Source: Pseudomonas japonica (GTDB lineage Bacteria; Pseudomonadota; Gammaproteobacteria; Pseudomonadales; Pseudomonadaceae). From it: DNA of 64,000 bases. Shown here piece after piece: positions 44,326 through 53,329 of this stretch (position 1 is the stretch's first letter; each line of letters opens with the position of its first letter). The notes beneath the pieces were generated by a model. The model worked only from the letters and a program-made list of their open reading frames with translations. It had not been told where the DNA came from and searched no databases. The translations under genes and the position numbers were made by a program. The stretch spans positions 1 through 64,000 of the forward strand of contig NZ_JAAMQU010000014.1 of the NCBI RefSeq assembly GCF_013522925.1, given 5' to 3'.

Positions 44326-45495
44326 CTACCGGGTTACCGGCCGGTCCTGCTCTACTTCAAACCCTGTGTCCACGCTGACCACCACCGATAATCCCGGGCG
44401 CAGGCGGCGGGCCTCTGGCTGGCCGGGGTCCACGATAATGCGCACCGGAATACGCTGGGCAATTTTCACGAAGTTGCCGGTGGCGTTGTCGGCCTGCAGC
44501 AGGCTGAACTCTATGCCGGTGGCCGGGGCGATTTCCTGGATTTTCCCGGTGAAGCGCCTGTGATTGAGGGCGTCGACGGTAAAGCTCGCCGGCTGGCCGA
44601 TACGCATGTTGGCCATCTGGGTTTCCTTGAAATTGGCGATGACCCACGCCGTGTCCGGCACCAGCGCCATCAACTGCGCGCCCGAGTTTACCCAGCCGCC
44701 AAGGCGCACCCCGATCTGGCCCAGTTGCCCATCGCGTGGGGCGGTCACCCGGGTATTGTCAAGGTCGATGCGCGCCAGTTCCAGCGCCGCCACCGCATTG
44801 CTCACCGCCGCCTCCAGCGAATCGCGGTTTACGTCCACACTGCGCAGATCTTCCTCGGCGATTTTTACCGCCGCGTTGGCTTGCGCCAGGCTGGCCTTGG
44901 CCTGCGCAGCGGCTGCCCGGCTGACGTCCAGCTCGCTGCGTGAAATCGAACCATCAGGCGCCAGGGCCAGGCTGCGCTGAAGGTCAGCGGCGGCCTTGGT
45001 GGCTTGCGCCTGGGCGCTGCCTACAGCCGCCTTGCGCTGCTCCACGGTGGCCTGAGCGCTGCGCTTCTGCTGCCGGTTGTTGGCCAGTGCCGCTCGCTGG
45101 GACGCCAGGTTAGCCTCAGCCTGAGCCAGCCGCTGGCGATAGATGCGATCATCCAGCCGTACCAGCAGGTCCCCGGCTTTCACGAACTGGAAATCCTGAA
45201 CCGGCACCTCGAACACATAACCGCTGAGCTGCGGGCTGATAAGGGTAACTTGCCCGCGCACCAGCGCGTTCTCCGTGCTCTCGATCGCGCTGGCGAACGG
45301 TGGCAGCTGCCACGCATAGAGCACCACCAATACGCCCAACAGCGCCAGGCTACCGAAGGCCAGCGCGGAAAGTACCTTGGTACGCCGCGGGCGGGTTTCG
45401 GCCACCCGGTCGGCGGGCGGTGTCTGGCCTTCCGGAGTAGCGGCGATGGCGGTGGTCGTAGTGGCTTGCGGCGTGGGCTGCGTGGTGTCGGTCAT
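44326..45495 (-). CDS. EmrA/HlyD-type membrane fusion protein
   Basis: 389 aa. One membrane helix (about 43-63, GSLALLGVLVVLYAWQLP), then a lipoyl-like half (LISPQLSGYVFEVPVQDFQFVKAGDLLVRLDD), a long coiled coil (about 130-235, Ala/Gln/Lys-rich), the other lipoyl half (NTRVTAPRDGQLGQIGVRLGGWVNSG) and a beta-barrel domain. Periplasmic adaptor for the DHA2 pump encoded just upstream; the two overlap by ATGA. No TolC-type outer-membrane gene is adjacent. Confidence 0.92.
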   Translation of the reverse strand: MTDTTQPTPQATTTTAIAATPEGQTPPADRVAETRPRRTKVLSALAFGSLALLGVLVVLYAWQLPPFASAIESTENALVRGQVTLISPQLSGYVFEVPVQDFQFVKAGDLLVRLDDRIYRQRLAQAEANLASQRAALANNRQQKRSAQATVEQRKAAVGSAQAQATKAAADLQRSLALAPDGSISRSELDVSRAAAAQAKASLAQANAAVKIAEEDLRSVDVNRDSLEAAVSNAVAALELARIDLDNTRVTAPRDGQLGQIGVRLGGWVNSGAQLMALVPDTAWVIANFKETQMANMRIGQPASFTVDALNHRRFTGKIQEIAPATGIEFSLLQADNATGNFVKIAQRIPVRIIVDPGQPEARRLRPGLSVVVSVDTGFEVEQDRPVTR

Positions 45496-47141
45496 GAACG
45501 ATTGCCGGAAGATTGGGCACTGGCTGCCTGAGCAGCACGGGCATTGCTGGCAAGCCAGAGTACGCGTATGGACATCCAGATCAGCGTAAGGATCGCGATG
45601 ATCGCAATCAGCATGAACACGTCGTTATAGGCCATTACGTTGGCTTCCCGGGTGGTGGCATTGGCCAGCAAGCGCAGGCCTTGGACAGCGCGTGCCTGGG
45701 TGTCAGCGATAGCCTGGGCGTAGCTTGCGCCCCCGCTGGCTATCCGCGCAGCCACACGAGGATCGGTGGCCATCAACTGCTCGACGAGATGACTGGAATG
45801 AAACTTTTCCCGGGCCGCTTGCCAGGTGCCCAGCAAGGCGGCCCCCAACAGCCCACCCAGGTTCTGGGCAATCCCGAACAGCACCGAAAAGCTCACCAGG
45901 TTGCGTGGGTTGGCAATGACGTTGCGAGTGCCCAGCACCATGGTTGGGCCGAGGAAGTAGGTGCTGCCGAAGGCCAGCAGAAACTGGCTTGCATACAGCT
46001 GCGGTGGCCGGGTGAGGTTGTTGGAAAAGCTGTCCATCAAGGCGCCTATCGCCATCATTCCCACCGACACCAGCAGCGGGCGGAACAGATGGTCAGGGTG
46101 AATGGTGAGCGCACTGATCGCCAACCCCGCCACGCTGCCGATCAACATCACGACATACAGGCTGAACAATTGCTCGCTGCCCATGTTCAAGTACTGCATG
46201 AAGCCGACCGCGCCGGTGGATTGTTCCGAGGTGACCATACGGATCAATACCACCGCCAGGCCAAGCCGCACTATGGGACCGCTGCCCAACCAACGGGTCA
46301 TCAGCAGCGGGTTGCGGCGGTTATGCTCGATGCACAGGCCCGCGAGAATCAAAACAATAGCGGCGGCGAGCGCAATACCAATCCAGGGTGCGTCAAGCCA
46401 CCACTCGATTCGGCCCAGGGACAACACCGCTACCAGCAGCCCCACCCCCGGCGCCAGCAAGGCGAACGTGAGGAAATCCAGTGGCTCGAAGGTATGAAAG
46501 CGGTCCCCTGGCGGCAGTTTGAGCCAGAACACGCACGCCAGCGCCGTGGTCGCCAGGCCCAGTTCAAACAGGTAAAGGCCCCGCCATTCGGCAATCTGCA
46601 AAAGGTCTTCAGACACCAACCGGGCGAGCGGCAACGCAAGCTGCGCCGTGCCCAGGCCTAGCACCAATGCCTTGAGGCGCCACTTTGCCGGCAACGCCTG
46701 GATCATGTAATACAGCCCCAGTGAGCTGAGCGCCGCGCCCACCATGCCATGGGCCGCGCGTACGGCTATGGCCGAGCCCAGGTCATTGACGAACAGGTGC
46801 GCCAGGGTCACTACCACATACAGGCCCAGAAAAACCTCGGTGAAGGCCCGCAGCCCGAACTGCTGGCGAAACTTCACCAACAGCAGGTTCATGGTCACAT
46901 TGGTCATTACGTAAGCGGCAGGCAACCAGGCGATCTCGGCGCTGGTTACACCCAGAGCGCCCTGCAGGTACACCAGGTTTGCGGTCACTAGCGCATTGCC
47001 CAGCCCCCCGGTGATGCCCACCAGCAATCCCACCAAGGCATAAGCGATCCGGCGAGGGGTGGGGTGCAAGGGCGTCGACGGCGAGCCTGGCATTGACGGC
47101 CGCTCGTGGGGCTCCCATTCACGGGGTGCGTACCGGTCCAT
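45492..47141 (-). CDS. DHA2-family MFS drug exporter (EmrB-like)
   Basis: 549 aa with about 14 predicted helices, the DHA2 layout of EmrB/QacA. N-terminal hydrophilic arm of about 35 residues, then GLLVGITGGLGNALVTANLVYLQ; ITSAEIAWL-like motif (GVTSAEIAWLPAAYV) and conserved Arg/Gly loops. Proton-driven export of toxic compounds across both membranes with the HlyD partner. ATG 47141 preferred over a TTG at 47186 for the AGG upstream. First gene of the pair, divergent from the bkd operon. Confidence 0.9.
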   Translation of the reverse strand: MDRYAPREWEPHERPSMPGSPSTPLHPTPRRIAYALVGLLVGITGGLGNALVTANLVYLQGALGVTSAEIAWLPAAYVMTNVTMNLLLVKFRQQFGLRAFTEVFLGLYVVVTLAHLFVNDLGSAIAVRAAHGMVGAALSSLGLYYMIQALPAKWRLKALVLGLGTAQLALPLARLVSEDLLQIAEWRGLYLFELGLATTALACVFWLKLPPGDRFHTFEPLDFLTFALLAPGVGLLVAVLSLGRIEWWLDAPWIGIALAAAIVLILAGLCIEHNRRNPLLMTRWLGSGPIVRLGLAVVLIRMVTSEQSTGAVGFMQYLNMGSEQLFSLYVVMLIGSVAGLAISALTIHPDHLFRPLLVSVGMMAIGALMDSFSNNLTRPPQLYASQFLLAFGSTYFLGPTMVLGTRNVIANPRNLVSFSVLFGIAQNLGGLLGAALLGTWQAAREKFHSSHLVEQLMATDPRVAARIASGGASYAQAIADTQARAVQGLRLLANATTREANVMAYNDVFMLIAIIAILTLIWMSIRVLWLASNARAAQAASAQSSGNRS

Positions 47142-47402
47142 ACCCTTACCTGAAGTTGACTGTGGCTTAGTAGCGGCCGGGAACAAAAAGTTTCGGCCCT
47201 GATGGCATCACTCATCCCTGGCAAGAGGGGTCTCCTTCCAGGGCATTTATTCCTTCCGGCACGCCGTGGGCAGAACGTTTGCCCTGCCTCGCGGCAAGCC
47301 TTCGCTTCAAAAGAGAAAAAAACTCTACCTTTGGGGGCCTAGAATTATTCCCATGCAGCTTCAGCAACTCCCCAATAAACACAAGATCGAGGGTTGTAGA
47401 AC
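47142..47402. promoter_or_regulatory. divergent control region, efflux pair / bkd operon
   Basis: 261 bases without a gene. The part near bkdA1 is AT-rich (47311-47350) with TAGAAT at 47340-47345 as a possible -10; no clear -35. In P. putida the Lrp-like activator BkdR binds ahead of bkdA1, but no bkdR lies here and its binding pattern is not recognisable by eye. Confidence 0.4.
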
Positions 47403-48635
47403 GTGGACGCCGATGAACCGCTACGCCTGCACGTGCCTGAGCCATCAGGCCGGCCAGGTTGCCAGACCGACTTCAGTTACCTTCAGCTGCGCCCCGCCGG
47501 CAGCGCCCGCAAGCCGCCCATTGATATTGACGCACGCGATACTGCCGACCTGGCAGTGGGCCTGGTGCGCGTACTCGACGAGAACGATCAGGCCGTAGGC
47601 CCCTGGGCCGAGCCGATCGCTATGGAAACCCTCCATGCCGGCTTGCGAACCATGGTCAAGACCCGGGTATTCGACACGCGGATGGTGACCGCCCAGCGGC
47701 AGAAGAAAATGTCCTTCTACGTGCAAAGCCTGGGCGAGGAAGCCATCGGCACCGCCCATGCCCTTGCGCTGCGAAACGATGACATGTGCTTTCCCACCTA
47801 CCGGCAGCAAAGCATCCTGTTGGCTCGGCAGGTACCGCTGTTCGAAATGATCTGCCAGCTGTTTTCCAACGAATGCGACCCGCTCAAGGGCCGTCAGCTG
47901 CCGGTGATGTACTCCAACAAGGCCGCGGGGTTCTTCAGTATTTCCGGCAACCTGGCCACCCAGTTCGTGCAAGGCGTGGGCTGGGCCATGGCCTCGGCGA
48001 TCCGTGGCGATACCCGCATCGCGTCGGCCTGGATCGGCGATGGTTCTACCGCCGAATCGGATTTCCACACCGCCCTTACCTTCGCACACGTGTACCGCGC
48101 GCCGGTGATCCTCAACGTGGTGAATAACCAGTGGGCGATCTCCAGCTTCCAGCACATTGCCGGCGGTGAGGCAACGACGTTCGCTGGCCGCGGCGTGGGC
48201 AGCGGCATCGCCTCGCTGCGGGTGGATGGCAACGACTTCCTCGCGGTGCATGCCGTTTCCCGCTGGGCGGCGGAGCGCGCCCGCAGCAATCTGGGCCCAA
48301 CCTTGATCGAGTGGGTGACCTACCGCGCCGGCCCGCACTCAACCTCGGACGACCCGTCCAAATATCGCCCCGCCGATGACTGGGCCCACTTCCCGTTGGG
48401 GGACCCGATCCTGCGCCTCAAGCGTCACCTGATCGCCCTGGGTGAATGGTCCGAAGCCCAGCACGAGGCCCTGGTAGCCGAGCTCGAACAGGAGGTGATC
48501 AGCGCAACCCGCGAAGCGGAGCGCCACGGCACCCTCGGGGGCGACGCTTACGCCAGCGCCGCGACCATCTTCGAGGACGTGTATCACGACATGCCTGCGC
48601 ACCTGCGCCGCCAGCGCCAGCAGATGGGGATTTGA
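47403..48635 (+). CDS. bkdA1: branched-chain 2-oxoacid dehydrogenase E1 alpha subunit
   Basis: 410 aa, same length as the P. putida enzyme and opening with its typical PLRLHVPEPSGRPGCQTDFS. ThDP motif GDGSTAESDFHTALTFA...NNQW near 214-244; the phosphorylation-loop-like region RAGPHSTSDDPSKYR near 308-322. With BkdA2 it decarboxylates the keto acids of Val, Leu and Ile and transfers the acyl group to BkdB. Start GTG 47403 with GAGGG about 9 bases upstream. First gene of bkdA1-A2-B-lpdV. Confidence 0.96.
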   Translation: MDADEPLRLHVPEPSGRPGCQTDFSYLQLRPAGSARKPPIDIDARDTADLAVGLVRVLDENDQAVGPWAEPIAMETLHAGLRTMVKTRVFDTRMVTAQRQKKMSFYVQSLGEEAIGTAHALALRNDDMCFPTYRQQSILLARQVPLFEMICQLFSNECDPLKGRQLPVMYSNKAAGFFSISGNLATQFVQGVGWAMASAIRGDTRIASAWIGDGSTAESDFHTALTFAHVYRAPVILNVVNNQWAISSFQHIAGGEATTFAGRGVGSGIASLRVDGNDFLAVHAVSRWAAERARSNLGPTLIEWVTYRAGPHSTSDDPSKYRPADDWAHFPLGDPILRLKRHLIALGEWSEAQHEALVAELEQEVISATREAERHGTLGGDAYASAATIFEDVYHDMPAHLRRQRQQMGI

Positions 48636-48639
48636 GCAC

Positions 48640-49701
48640 ATGAACAGCCCACAACAGATCGACCATCCAAGCGTTTCGCAGGACACCCGGGCGATGACCA
48701 TGGTGCAGGCGATCCGCTCTGCCTTGGACGTGATGCTCGAACGCGATCCCACCGTGGTCACCTTTGGCGAAGACGTCGGATATTTCGGCGGGGTATTTCG
48801 CTGCACCGAGGGCTTGCAGGCCAAATACGGCAAAAGCCGCGTGTTCGACACGCCCATCTCCGAAAGCGGCATTGTAGGGGTGGCAGTCGGCATGGGCGCC
48901 TACGGCCTGCGCCCGGTTGCCGAAATCCAGTTCGCCGACTACGTGTACCCGGCCTACGACCAGCTCACCTCAGAGGCCGCGCGCCTGCGCTTCCGGTCGG
49001 CGGGTGACTTCACTGCGCCGATCACCGTACGTATGCCGTGCGGTGGCGGGATCTATGGCGGGCAAACCCACAGCCAAAGCCCGGAAGCCATCTTTACCCA
49101 GGTGTGCGGGTTGCGCACAGTGATGCCGTCCAACCCCTATGACGCCAAAGGTTTGCTGATCGCCGCCATCGAATGCGATGACCCGGTAATCTTCCTGGAG
49201 CCCAAACGCTTGTACAACGGGCCCTTTGATGGCCATCACGATCGCCCGGTAACCGCCTGGTCCGCTCATGCGGCCAGCGCCGTGCCCGAAGGTTACTACC
49301 GGGTACCCCTGGACAGCGCCGCTGTGGTGCGCGCCGGCAGCGAGGTGACGGTGATCACCTACGGCACCACGGTGCACGTAGCCCTTGCCGCGGCCAGCGA
49401 GACGGGCGTGGACGCAGAGGTGATCGACCTGCGCAGCCTCTGGCCACTGGACCTGGACACGCTGGTGGAGTCCGTGAAAAAAACCCGCCGCTGCGTGATC
49501 GTGCATGAGGCTACGCAAACCTGCGGGTTGGGCGCCGAGCTGTTGGCTCTGGTGCAAGAGCACTGCTTCTACTGGCTGGAGGCGCCTATCGAACGGGTGG
49601 CGGGCTGGGATACCCCCTACCCTCACGCTCAGGAATGGGCTTACTTCCCTGGGCCTACCCGCGTGGGCGCGGCGCTCAAGCGTGTGATGGAGGTGCGTTG
49701 A
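48640..49701 (+). CDS. bkdA2: branched-chain 2-oxoacid dehydrogenase E1 beta subunit
   Basis: 353 aa transketolase-like subunit (GEDVGYFGGVFRCTEGL near 46-62; FDTPISESGIVGVAVGMGAYG; C-terminal domain with VIDLRSLWPLDLDTLVESVKKT). Completes the E1 active site with BkdA1. Starts 4 bases after bkdA1 and its TGA shares a base with the bkdB ATG (TGATG), so translation is coupled. Confidence 0.96.
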   Translation: MNSPQQIDHPSVSQDTRAMTMVQAIRSALDVMLERDPTVVTFGEDVGYFGGVFRCTEGLQAKYGKSRVFDTPISESGIVGVAVGMGAYGLRPVAEIQFADYVYPAYDQLTSEAARLRFRSAGDFTAPITVRMPCGGGIYGGQTHSQSPEAIFTQVCGLRTVMPSNPYDAKGLLIAAIECDDPVIFLEPKRLYNGPFDGHHDRPVTAWSAHAASAVPEGYYRVPLDSAAVVRAGSEVTVITYGTTVHVALAAASETGVDAEVIDLRSLWPLDLDTLVESVKKTRRCVIVHEATQTCGLGAELLALVQEHCFYWLEAPIERVAGWDTPYPHAQEWAYFPGPTRVGAALKRVMEVR

Positions 49702-50936
49702 TGGGCCAGCATGTGATCAAGATGCCCGACATTGGCGAAGGCATCGCCCAGGTGGAACTGGTGGAGTGGTACGTGAAGGTTGGCGATACGGTCACTGAAG
49801 ACCAGGTGCTGGCCGATGTGATGACCGACAAGGCCACTGTGGAAATCCCCAGCCCGGTTTCTGGCCAGGTTGTCGCCCTTGGCGCTACGCCGGGGCAGAC
49901 CATGGCTGTTGGCAGTGAGCTGATTCGCCTGGAAGTTGAAGGCGCCGGCAATCTCAAGGTATCCGCAACGCCTGCACCTGCAGCGGCGTCGCCTGCTCCA
50001 GTTGTTTCTGCGCCACCCCCTCAGCCCGCCGTTACGCCAGAGGTAGTGGCCAAAGCGCCTGAACCTGAGGTAACCACCGAGCGCCCGCTGGCCTCCCCAG
50101 CCGTGCGCAAGCGCGCCTGGGACGCCGGGATCGACCTGGCCGCCGTCAAAGGTAGCGGCCCGGCGGGGCGGATCGTTCACGCCGACCTGGACGCCGCACA
50201 GCAGCCGCTGGGTAAGAGGCCCGCTTGCGCTGCCAAGGATTTGGTACAGCCGGTGCCAGTGATCGGCCTGCGCCGAAAGATCGCCGAGCGCATGCAGGAG
50301 GCCACTCGCCGCGCCGCACATTTCAGCTATGTGGAGGAGATAGACGTTACGGCGTTGGAGGCCCTGCGCCAGCAACTCAACGGTAAATGGGGCGAGGCGC
50401 GGGGCAAGCTCACGCTGCTGCCGCTGCTGGTACGCGCACTGGTAGTGGCGTTGCGCGATTTCCCCCAGCTCAACGCTCGGTACAACGACGAACAGCAGGT
50501 GGTGGAGCGCCACAGCGCGGTGCATGTGGGGATCGCCACACAGGGCGACCACGGCTTGTTGGTACCCGTGCTACGCGATGCCCAACAGCGAGACCTGTGG
50601 GGCAACGCCAATGAAATCACCCGCATCGCAGCAGCGGCTCGCCACGGCAAGGCAGAGCGGGAAATCCTCTCGGGGTCGACCATCACACTCACCAGCCTCG
50701 GCGCACTGGGGGGCATTGTTTCCACGCCAGTGCTGAACCTGCCGGAAGTGGCCATCGTGGGGGTGAACCGGATGGTCGAGCGGCCAATGGTAGTGGATGG
50801 CCAGATCGTGATCCGCAAGATGATGAACCTCTCCAGTTCGTTCGACCACCGGGTGGTGGATGGCATGGACGCTGCCCGGTTCATCCAGGCGGTACGCCAG
50901 CTCCTCGAACAGCCTGCCACCCTCTTCATCGAATAA
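49701..50936 (+). CDS. bkdB: branched-chain 2-oxoacid dehydrogenase E2 (lipoamide acyltransferase)
   Basis: 411 aa core of the complex. One lipoyl domain (about 1-78; attachment Lys44 in TDKATVE), an Ala/Pro/Val linker (about 85-130), a peripheral subunit-binding domain (SPAVRKRAWDAGIDLAAVKGSGPAGRI near 133-160) and the catalytic domain with His383 in FDHRVVDGMDAA. ATG 49701 is fixed by the MGQHVIKMPDIGEG opening of bacterial E2s and the 1-base overlap with bkdA2. Confidence 0.96.
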   Translation: MGQHVIKMPDIGEGIAQVELVEWYVKVGDTVTEDQVLADVMTDKATVEIPSPVSGQVVALGATPGQTMAVGSELIRLEVEGAGNLKVSATPAPAAASPAPVVSAPPPQPAVTPEVVAKAPEPEVTTERPLASPAVRKRAWDAGIDLAAVKGSGPAGRIVHADLDAAQQPLGKRPACAAKDLVQPVPVIGLRRKIAERMQEATRRAAHFSYVEEIDVTALEALRQQLNGKWGEARGKLTLLPLLVRALVVALRDFPQLNARYNDEQQVVERHSAVHVGIATQGDHGLLVPVLRDAQQRDLWGNANEITRIAAAARHGKAEREILSGSTITLTSLGALGGIVSTPVLNLPEVAIVGVNRMVERPMVVDGQIVIRKMMNLSSSFDHRVVDGMDAARFIQAVRQLLEQPATLFIE

Positions 50937-50945
50937 GGCCCGACC

Positions 50946-52310
50946 ATGCACACGCTGGAAACAAAACTGTTGGTCCTGGGCGGCGGCCCGGGCGGTTACG
51001 TCACGGCCATTCGCGCCGGGCAATTGGGCATACCCACCGTATTGGTGGAGGCTCAAGCATTGGGCGGCACTTGCTTGAACGTAGGGTGCATCCCTTCCAA
51101 GGCGTTGATACATGTAGCCGAACATTTTCATCAGGTGAGCGAGCCCACGCCGTTCGGCGTCAGCGCTTCAAACCCGCAGCTGGACCTTGCCAGCGCCGTC
51201 GGTTGGAAGAACACCATGGTCGACCGGCTAACCAGCGGCGTAGGTGCATTGCTGAAGAAGCACAACGTTACGGTGGTCCACGGCCATGGCACGCTGGTGG
51301 ACGGCAAAACGGTGCAGGTAGGCGACACCCGTATCCACTGCAAGCACCTGGTGCTGGCCACCGGCTCGCGCAGCATTACGCTTGCGAGCCTGCCGCTGGG
51401 CGGTGCGGTCATCGACTCCACTGCAGCGCTGTCCCCTTCCAGCCTGCCCCGCCATCTGGCGGTGATTGGCGGCGGCTATATCGGCCTGGAACTGGGCATC
51501 GCTTACCGCAAGCTGGGCGCGCAGGTCACGGTGATCGAAGCGCAGCCCAGGTTGTTGCCTGCCTACGACACCGAACTGAGCCAACCGGTAGTCCAGCGGA
51601 TGAAGCAACTGGGCATCGCCACCCTCGAGGGCCATGCGGTAGAGGCTTACGATGCTGATGCCGAACGTTTGAGCGTACGCGGGCCTGACGGCGAGCCGCT
51701 AGCGCTGGAGGCCGACCGGGTGCTGGTGGCGGTGGGGCGCGCACCTCGCACCGAAGGCTACGGGCTGGAGGCGCTTGATCTGGCCATGGCTGGGCGGGCT
51801 ATCAAGGTAGATACCTGTTGCCGCACCAGCATGACCGATGTGTGGGCCATCGGCGATGTGACCGGCGAACCCATGCTGGCTCATCGGGCGATGGCGCAAG
51901 GCGAGATGGTGGCCGAGCTCATTGCGGGGCACCGCCGAGAGTTCACGCCCCGGGCGATCCCGGCGGTGTGCTACACCGACCCGGAAATCGTGGTCGCGGG
52001 GCTTACGCCAGAGCAGGCCGGCAGCCAGGCGCTGGTTGCCAGCTTCCCCTTTGCCGCCAACGGCCGCGCAATGACGCTGGGCGCGACTACCGGCTTCGTG
52101 CGGGTGGTGGCGCGCGAGGACGACCATTTGATCCTCGGTTGGCAAGCCGTGGGCCCAGGTGTCTCCGAGCTTGCGGCTGCCTTCAGCCAGTCGCTGGAAC
52201 TGGGCGCGCGGCTTGAAGACATCGCCGGTACCATCCACGCCCACCCCACCCTGGGCGAAGCGGTTCAGGAAGCCGCAATGCGTGCCCTTGGGCATGCGCT
52301 GCATATCTGA
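50946..52310 (+). CDS. lpdV: dihydrolipoamide dehydrogenase E3 (LPD-Val)
   Basis: 454 aa FAD/NAD flavoprotein reoxidising the lipoyl group of BkdB. FAD site VLGGGPGGYVTAIRAGQLG, redox disulfide Cys43/Cys48 in GGTCLNVGCIPSKAL, NAD domain with VIGGGYIGLELG near 173, and the catalytic His-Glu pair in HAHPTLGE near the C-terminus. Dedicated to the bkd complex, as in P. putida. Follows bkdB by 9 bases; a long hairpin follows. Confidence 0.95.
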   Translation: MHTLETKLLVLGGGPGGYVTAIRAGQLGIPTVLVEAQALGGTCLNVGCIPSKALIHVAEHFHQVSEPTPFGVSASNPQLDLASAVGWKNTMVDRLTSGVGALLKKHNVTVVHGHGTLVDGKTVQVGDTRIHCKHLVLATGSRSITLASLPLGGAVIDSTAALSPSSLPRHLAVIGGGYIGLELGIAYRKLGAQVTVIEAQPRLLPAYDTELSQPVVQRMKQLGIATLEGHAVEAYDADAERLSVRGPDGEPLALEADRVLVAVGRAPRTEGYGLEALDLAMAGRAIKVDTCCRTSMTDVWAIGDVTGEPMLAHRAMAQGEMVAELIAGHRREFTPRAIPAVCYTDPEIVVAGLTPEQAGSQALVASFPFAANGRAMTLGATTGFVRVVAREDDHLILGWQAVGPGVSELAAAFSQSLELGARLEDIAGTIHAHPTLGEAVQEAAMRALGHALHI

Positions 52311-52321
52311 AATGGCTGTCA

Positions 52322-52356
52322 GGCGCCAGAACCCGCTGCATAGAGCGGCTGGCGCC
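52322..52356 (+). terminator. hairpin terminator of the bkd operon
   Basis: GGCGCCAG (52322-52329) pairs with CTGGCGCC (52349-52356), and inside it CCGCT (52333-52337) pairs with AGCGG (52344-52348), with a 3-base bulge. Followed by ATTATCAAAAA, no T-run. 12 bases after the lpdV stop. Confidence 0.6.
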
Positions 52357-52469
52357 ATTATCAAAAACGGTGATTGTTGCCAGCACAGTGTTCAATTTCT
52401 CGAACGGCGCGTGAGGCGGTTAACTAACCCCAACGAAAAGCCACTTCATCACCTAACGAGGACACGAAC

Positions 52470-52745
52470 ATGAAAACCGCATTCGCCATCGCCGCCCTGA
52501 CCGCTGTATTCGCCACTGGCGCCTTTGCACAGGATGGTGCCGACCGCGCCGTTACCGCTAACTTGCCGGTTGAAACCTACCACTACGGCATGCAGCTGGA
52601 TGTCCAGAAAATCATCTCCAAGACCGACGTCAGCAACAAAAGCGGGGTGGTACCGGTGACCATGGTTTACCAGGACAGCAAAGGCGAGCTGCACAAGGTG
52701 CAATACCTGCAGCAAGGCGGCTACGACGACCGCGCCAACGGTTGA
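52470..52745 (+). CDS. secreted DUF2790 protein
   Basis: 91 aa. Signal peptide 1-20 (ending AFA) and a single DUF2790 domain (VETYHYGMQLDVQKIISKTD...CGVVPVTMVYQDSKGELHKVQYLQQG pattern, here with Ser-Gly in place of Cys-Gly). The family is common, often multi-copy, in Pseudomonas and of unknown role; several members respond to metals or stress. GAGG ribosome site about 10 bases before ATG 52470, good terminator after it. Confidence 0.88.
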   Translation: MKTAFAIAALTAVFATGAFAQDGADRAVTANLPVETYHYGMQLDVQKIISKTDVSNKSGVVPVTMVYQDSKGELHKVQYLQQGGYDDRANG

Positions 52746-52762
52746 TCACCGCGTTGCACCCA

Positions 52763-52793
52763 AAGCCCCGGCCCTCCCGGGGCTTTTGCTTTT
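52763..52793 (+). terminator. rho-independent terminator
   Basis: AAGCCCCGG (52763-52771) pairs with CCGGGGCTT (52777-52785), followed by TTGCTTTT. Ends the DUF2790 gene. Confidence 0.9.
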
Positions 52794-52865
52794 GCGCGCA
52801 GGGTGCCGACCCAGGCACCTTCAATTTGACGTTCCTACCCCGGCATGCTTTCCTTACGCCTTTCG

Positions 52866-53040
52866 TTCGGGTGCCCTTCGCAGGGTGAAACGGGAAACCG
52901 GTGCGCCGCAAGGCCAGTCCGGTGCTGCCCCCGCAACGGTAAGCGAGTGCGTTTCCAATCCACTGTGCGCAGGCATGGGAAGGGGGAACGAACCGGTCGG
53001 CCTCTGCCCGCCCCTCGCAAGCCCGGAGACCGGCCTGATC
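52866..53040 (+). ncRNA. cobalamin riboswitch
   Basis: Conserved elements in order: GGGTGAAACGGGAA (52883-52896), GGTGC, CAGTCCGGTGCTGCCC (52915-52930), CCGCAACGGTAA (52930-52942) and the B12 box GCCCGGAGACCGGCCTG (53021-53037). These are the hallmarks of the AdoCbl-type aptamer. Between it and cbtB (53041-53130) is a hairpin, CTCCGC 53078-53083 with GCGGAG 53087-53092, and then the ribosome site GAGGGA; the expression platform probably controls translation, since no T-run follows. High B12 should switch off cbtBA and the downstream cob genes. Confidence 0.93.
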
Positions 53041-53130
53041 GACATCATTGACACCTGCGGTGGGCGGGCTGTCCGATCTCCGCCATGCGGAGGCTCGGCG
53101 CCTGCCCGTCACTCACCTGAGGGAAGCGCC

Positions 53131-53319
53131 ATGTCCGCCCATACTGCCAGCCACGTTATCACCCGTCCCGCCTCTACCCTTGCGCAACGCGTAACGGCGG
53201 CGTGCTTCGCTACCCTGCTCGGCGCCGGGCTGGTGTATTTCGCCGGTTTCTCACACATCGCCGCCGTTCACAATGCCGCCCATGACACCCGCCACAGCGC
53301 GGCTTTCCCTTGCCACTGA
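53131..53319 (+). CDS. cbtB: cobalt transporter subunit CbtB
   Basis: 62 aa, one membrane helix (about 25-46) and a His-rich C-terminal tail (AAVHNAAHDTRHSAAFPCH), the CbtB pattern. CbtAB is a predicted B12-controlled cobalt uptake system, usually under a cobalamin riboswitch, as here. GAGGGA 7 bases before ATG 53131. Followed 10 bases later by cbtA. Confidence 0.92.
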   Translation: MSAHTASHVITRPASTLAQRVTAACFATLLGAGLVYFAGFSHIAAVHNAAHDTRHSAAFPCH

Positions 53320-53329
53320 GGGCATGTTC

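Noticed and set aside
44326..47141. Efflux pair as part of the bkd operon
   Set aside because: Transcribed in the opposite direction; only the promoter region is shared.
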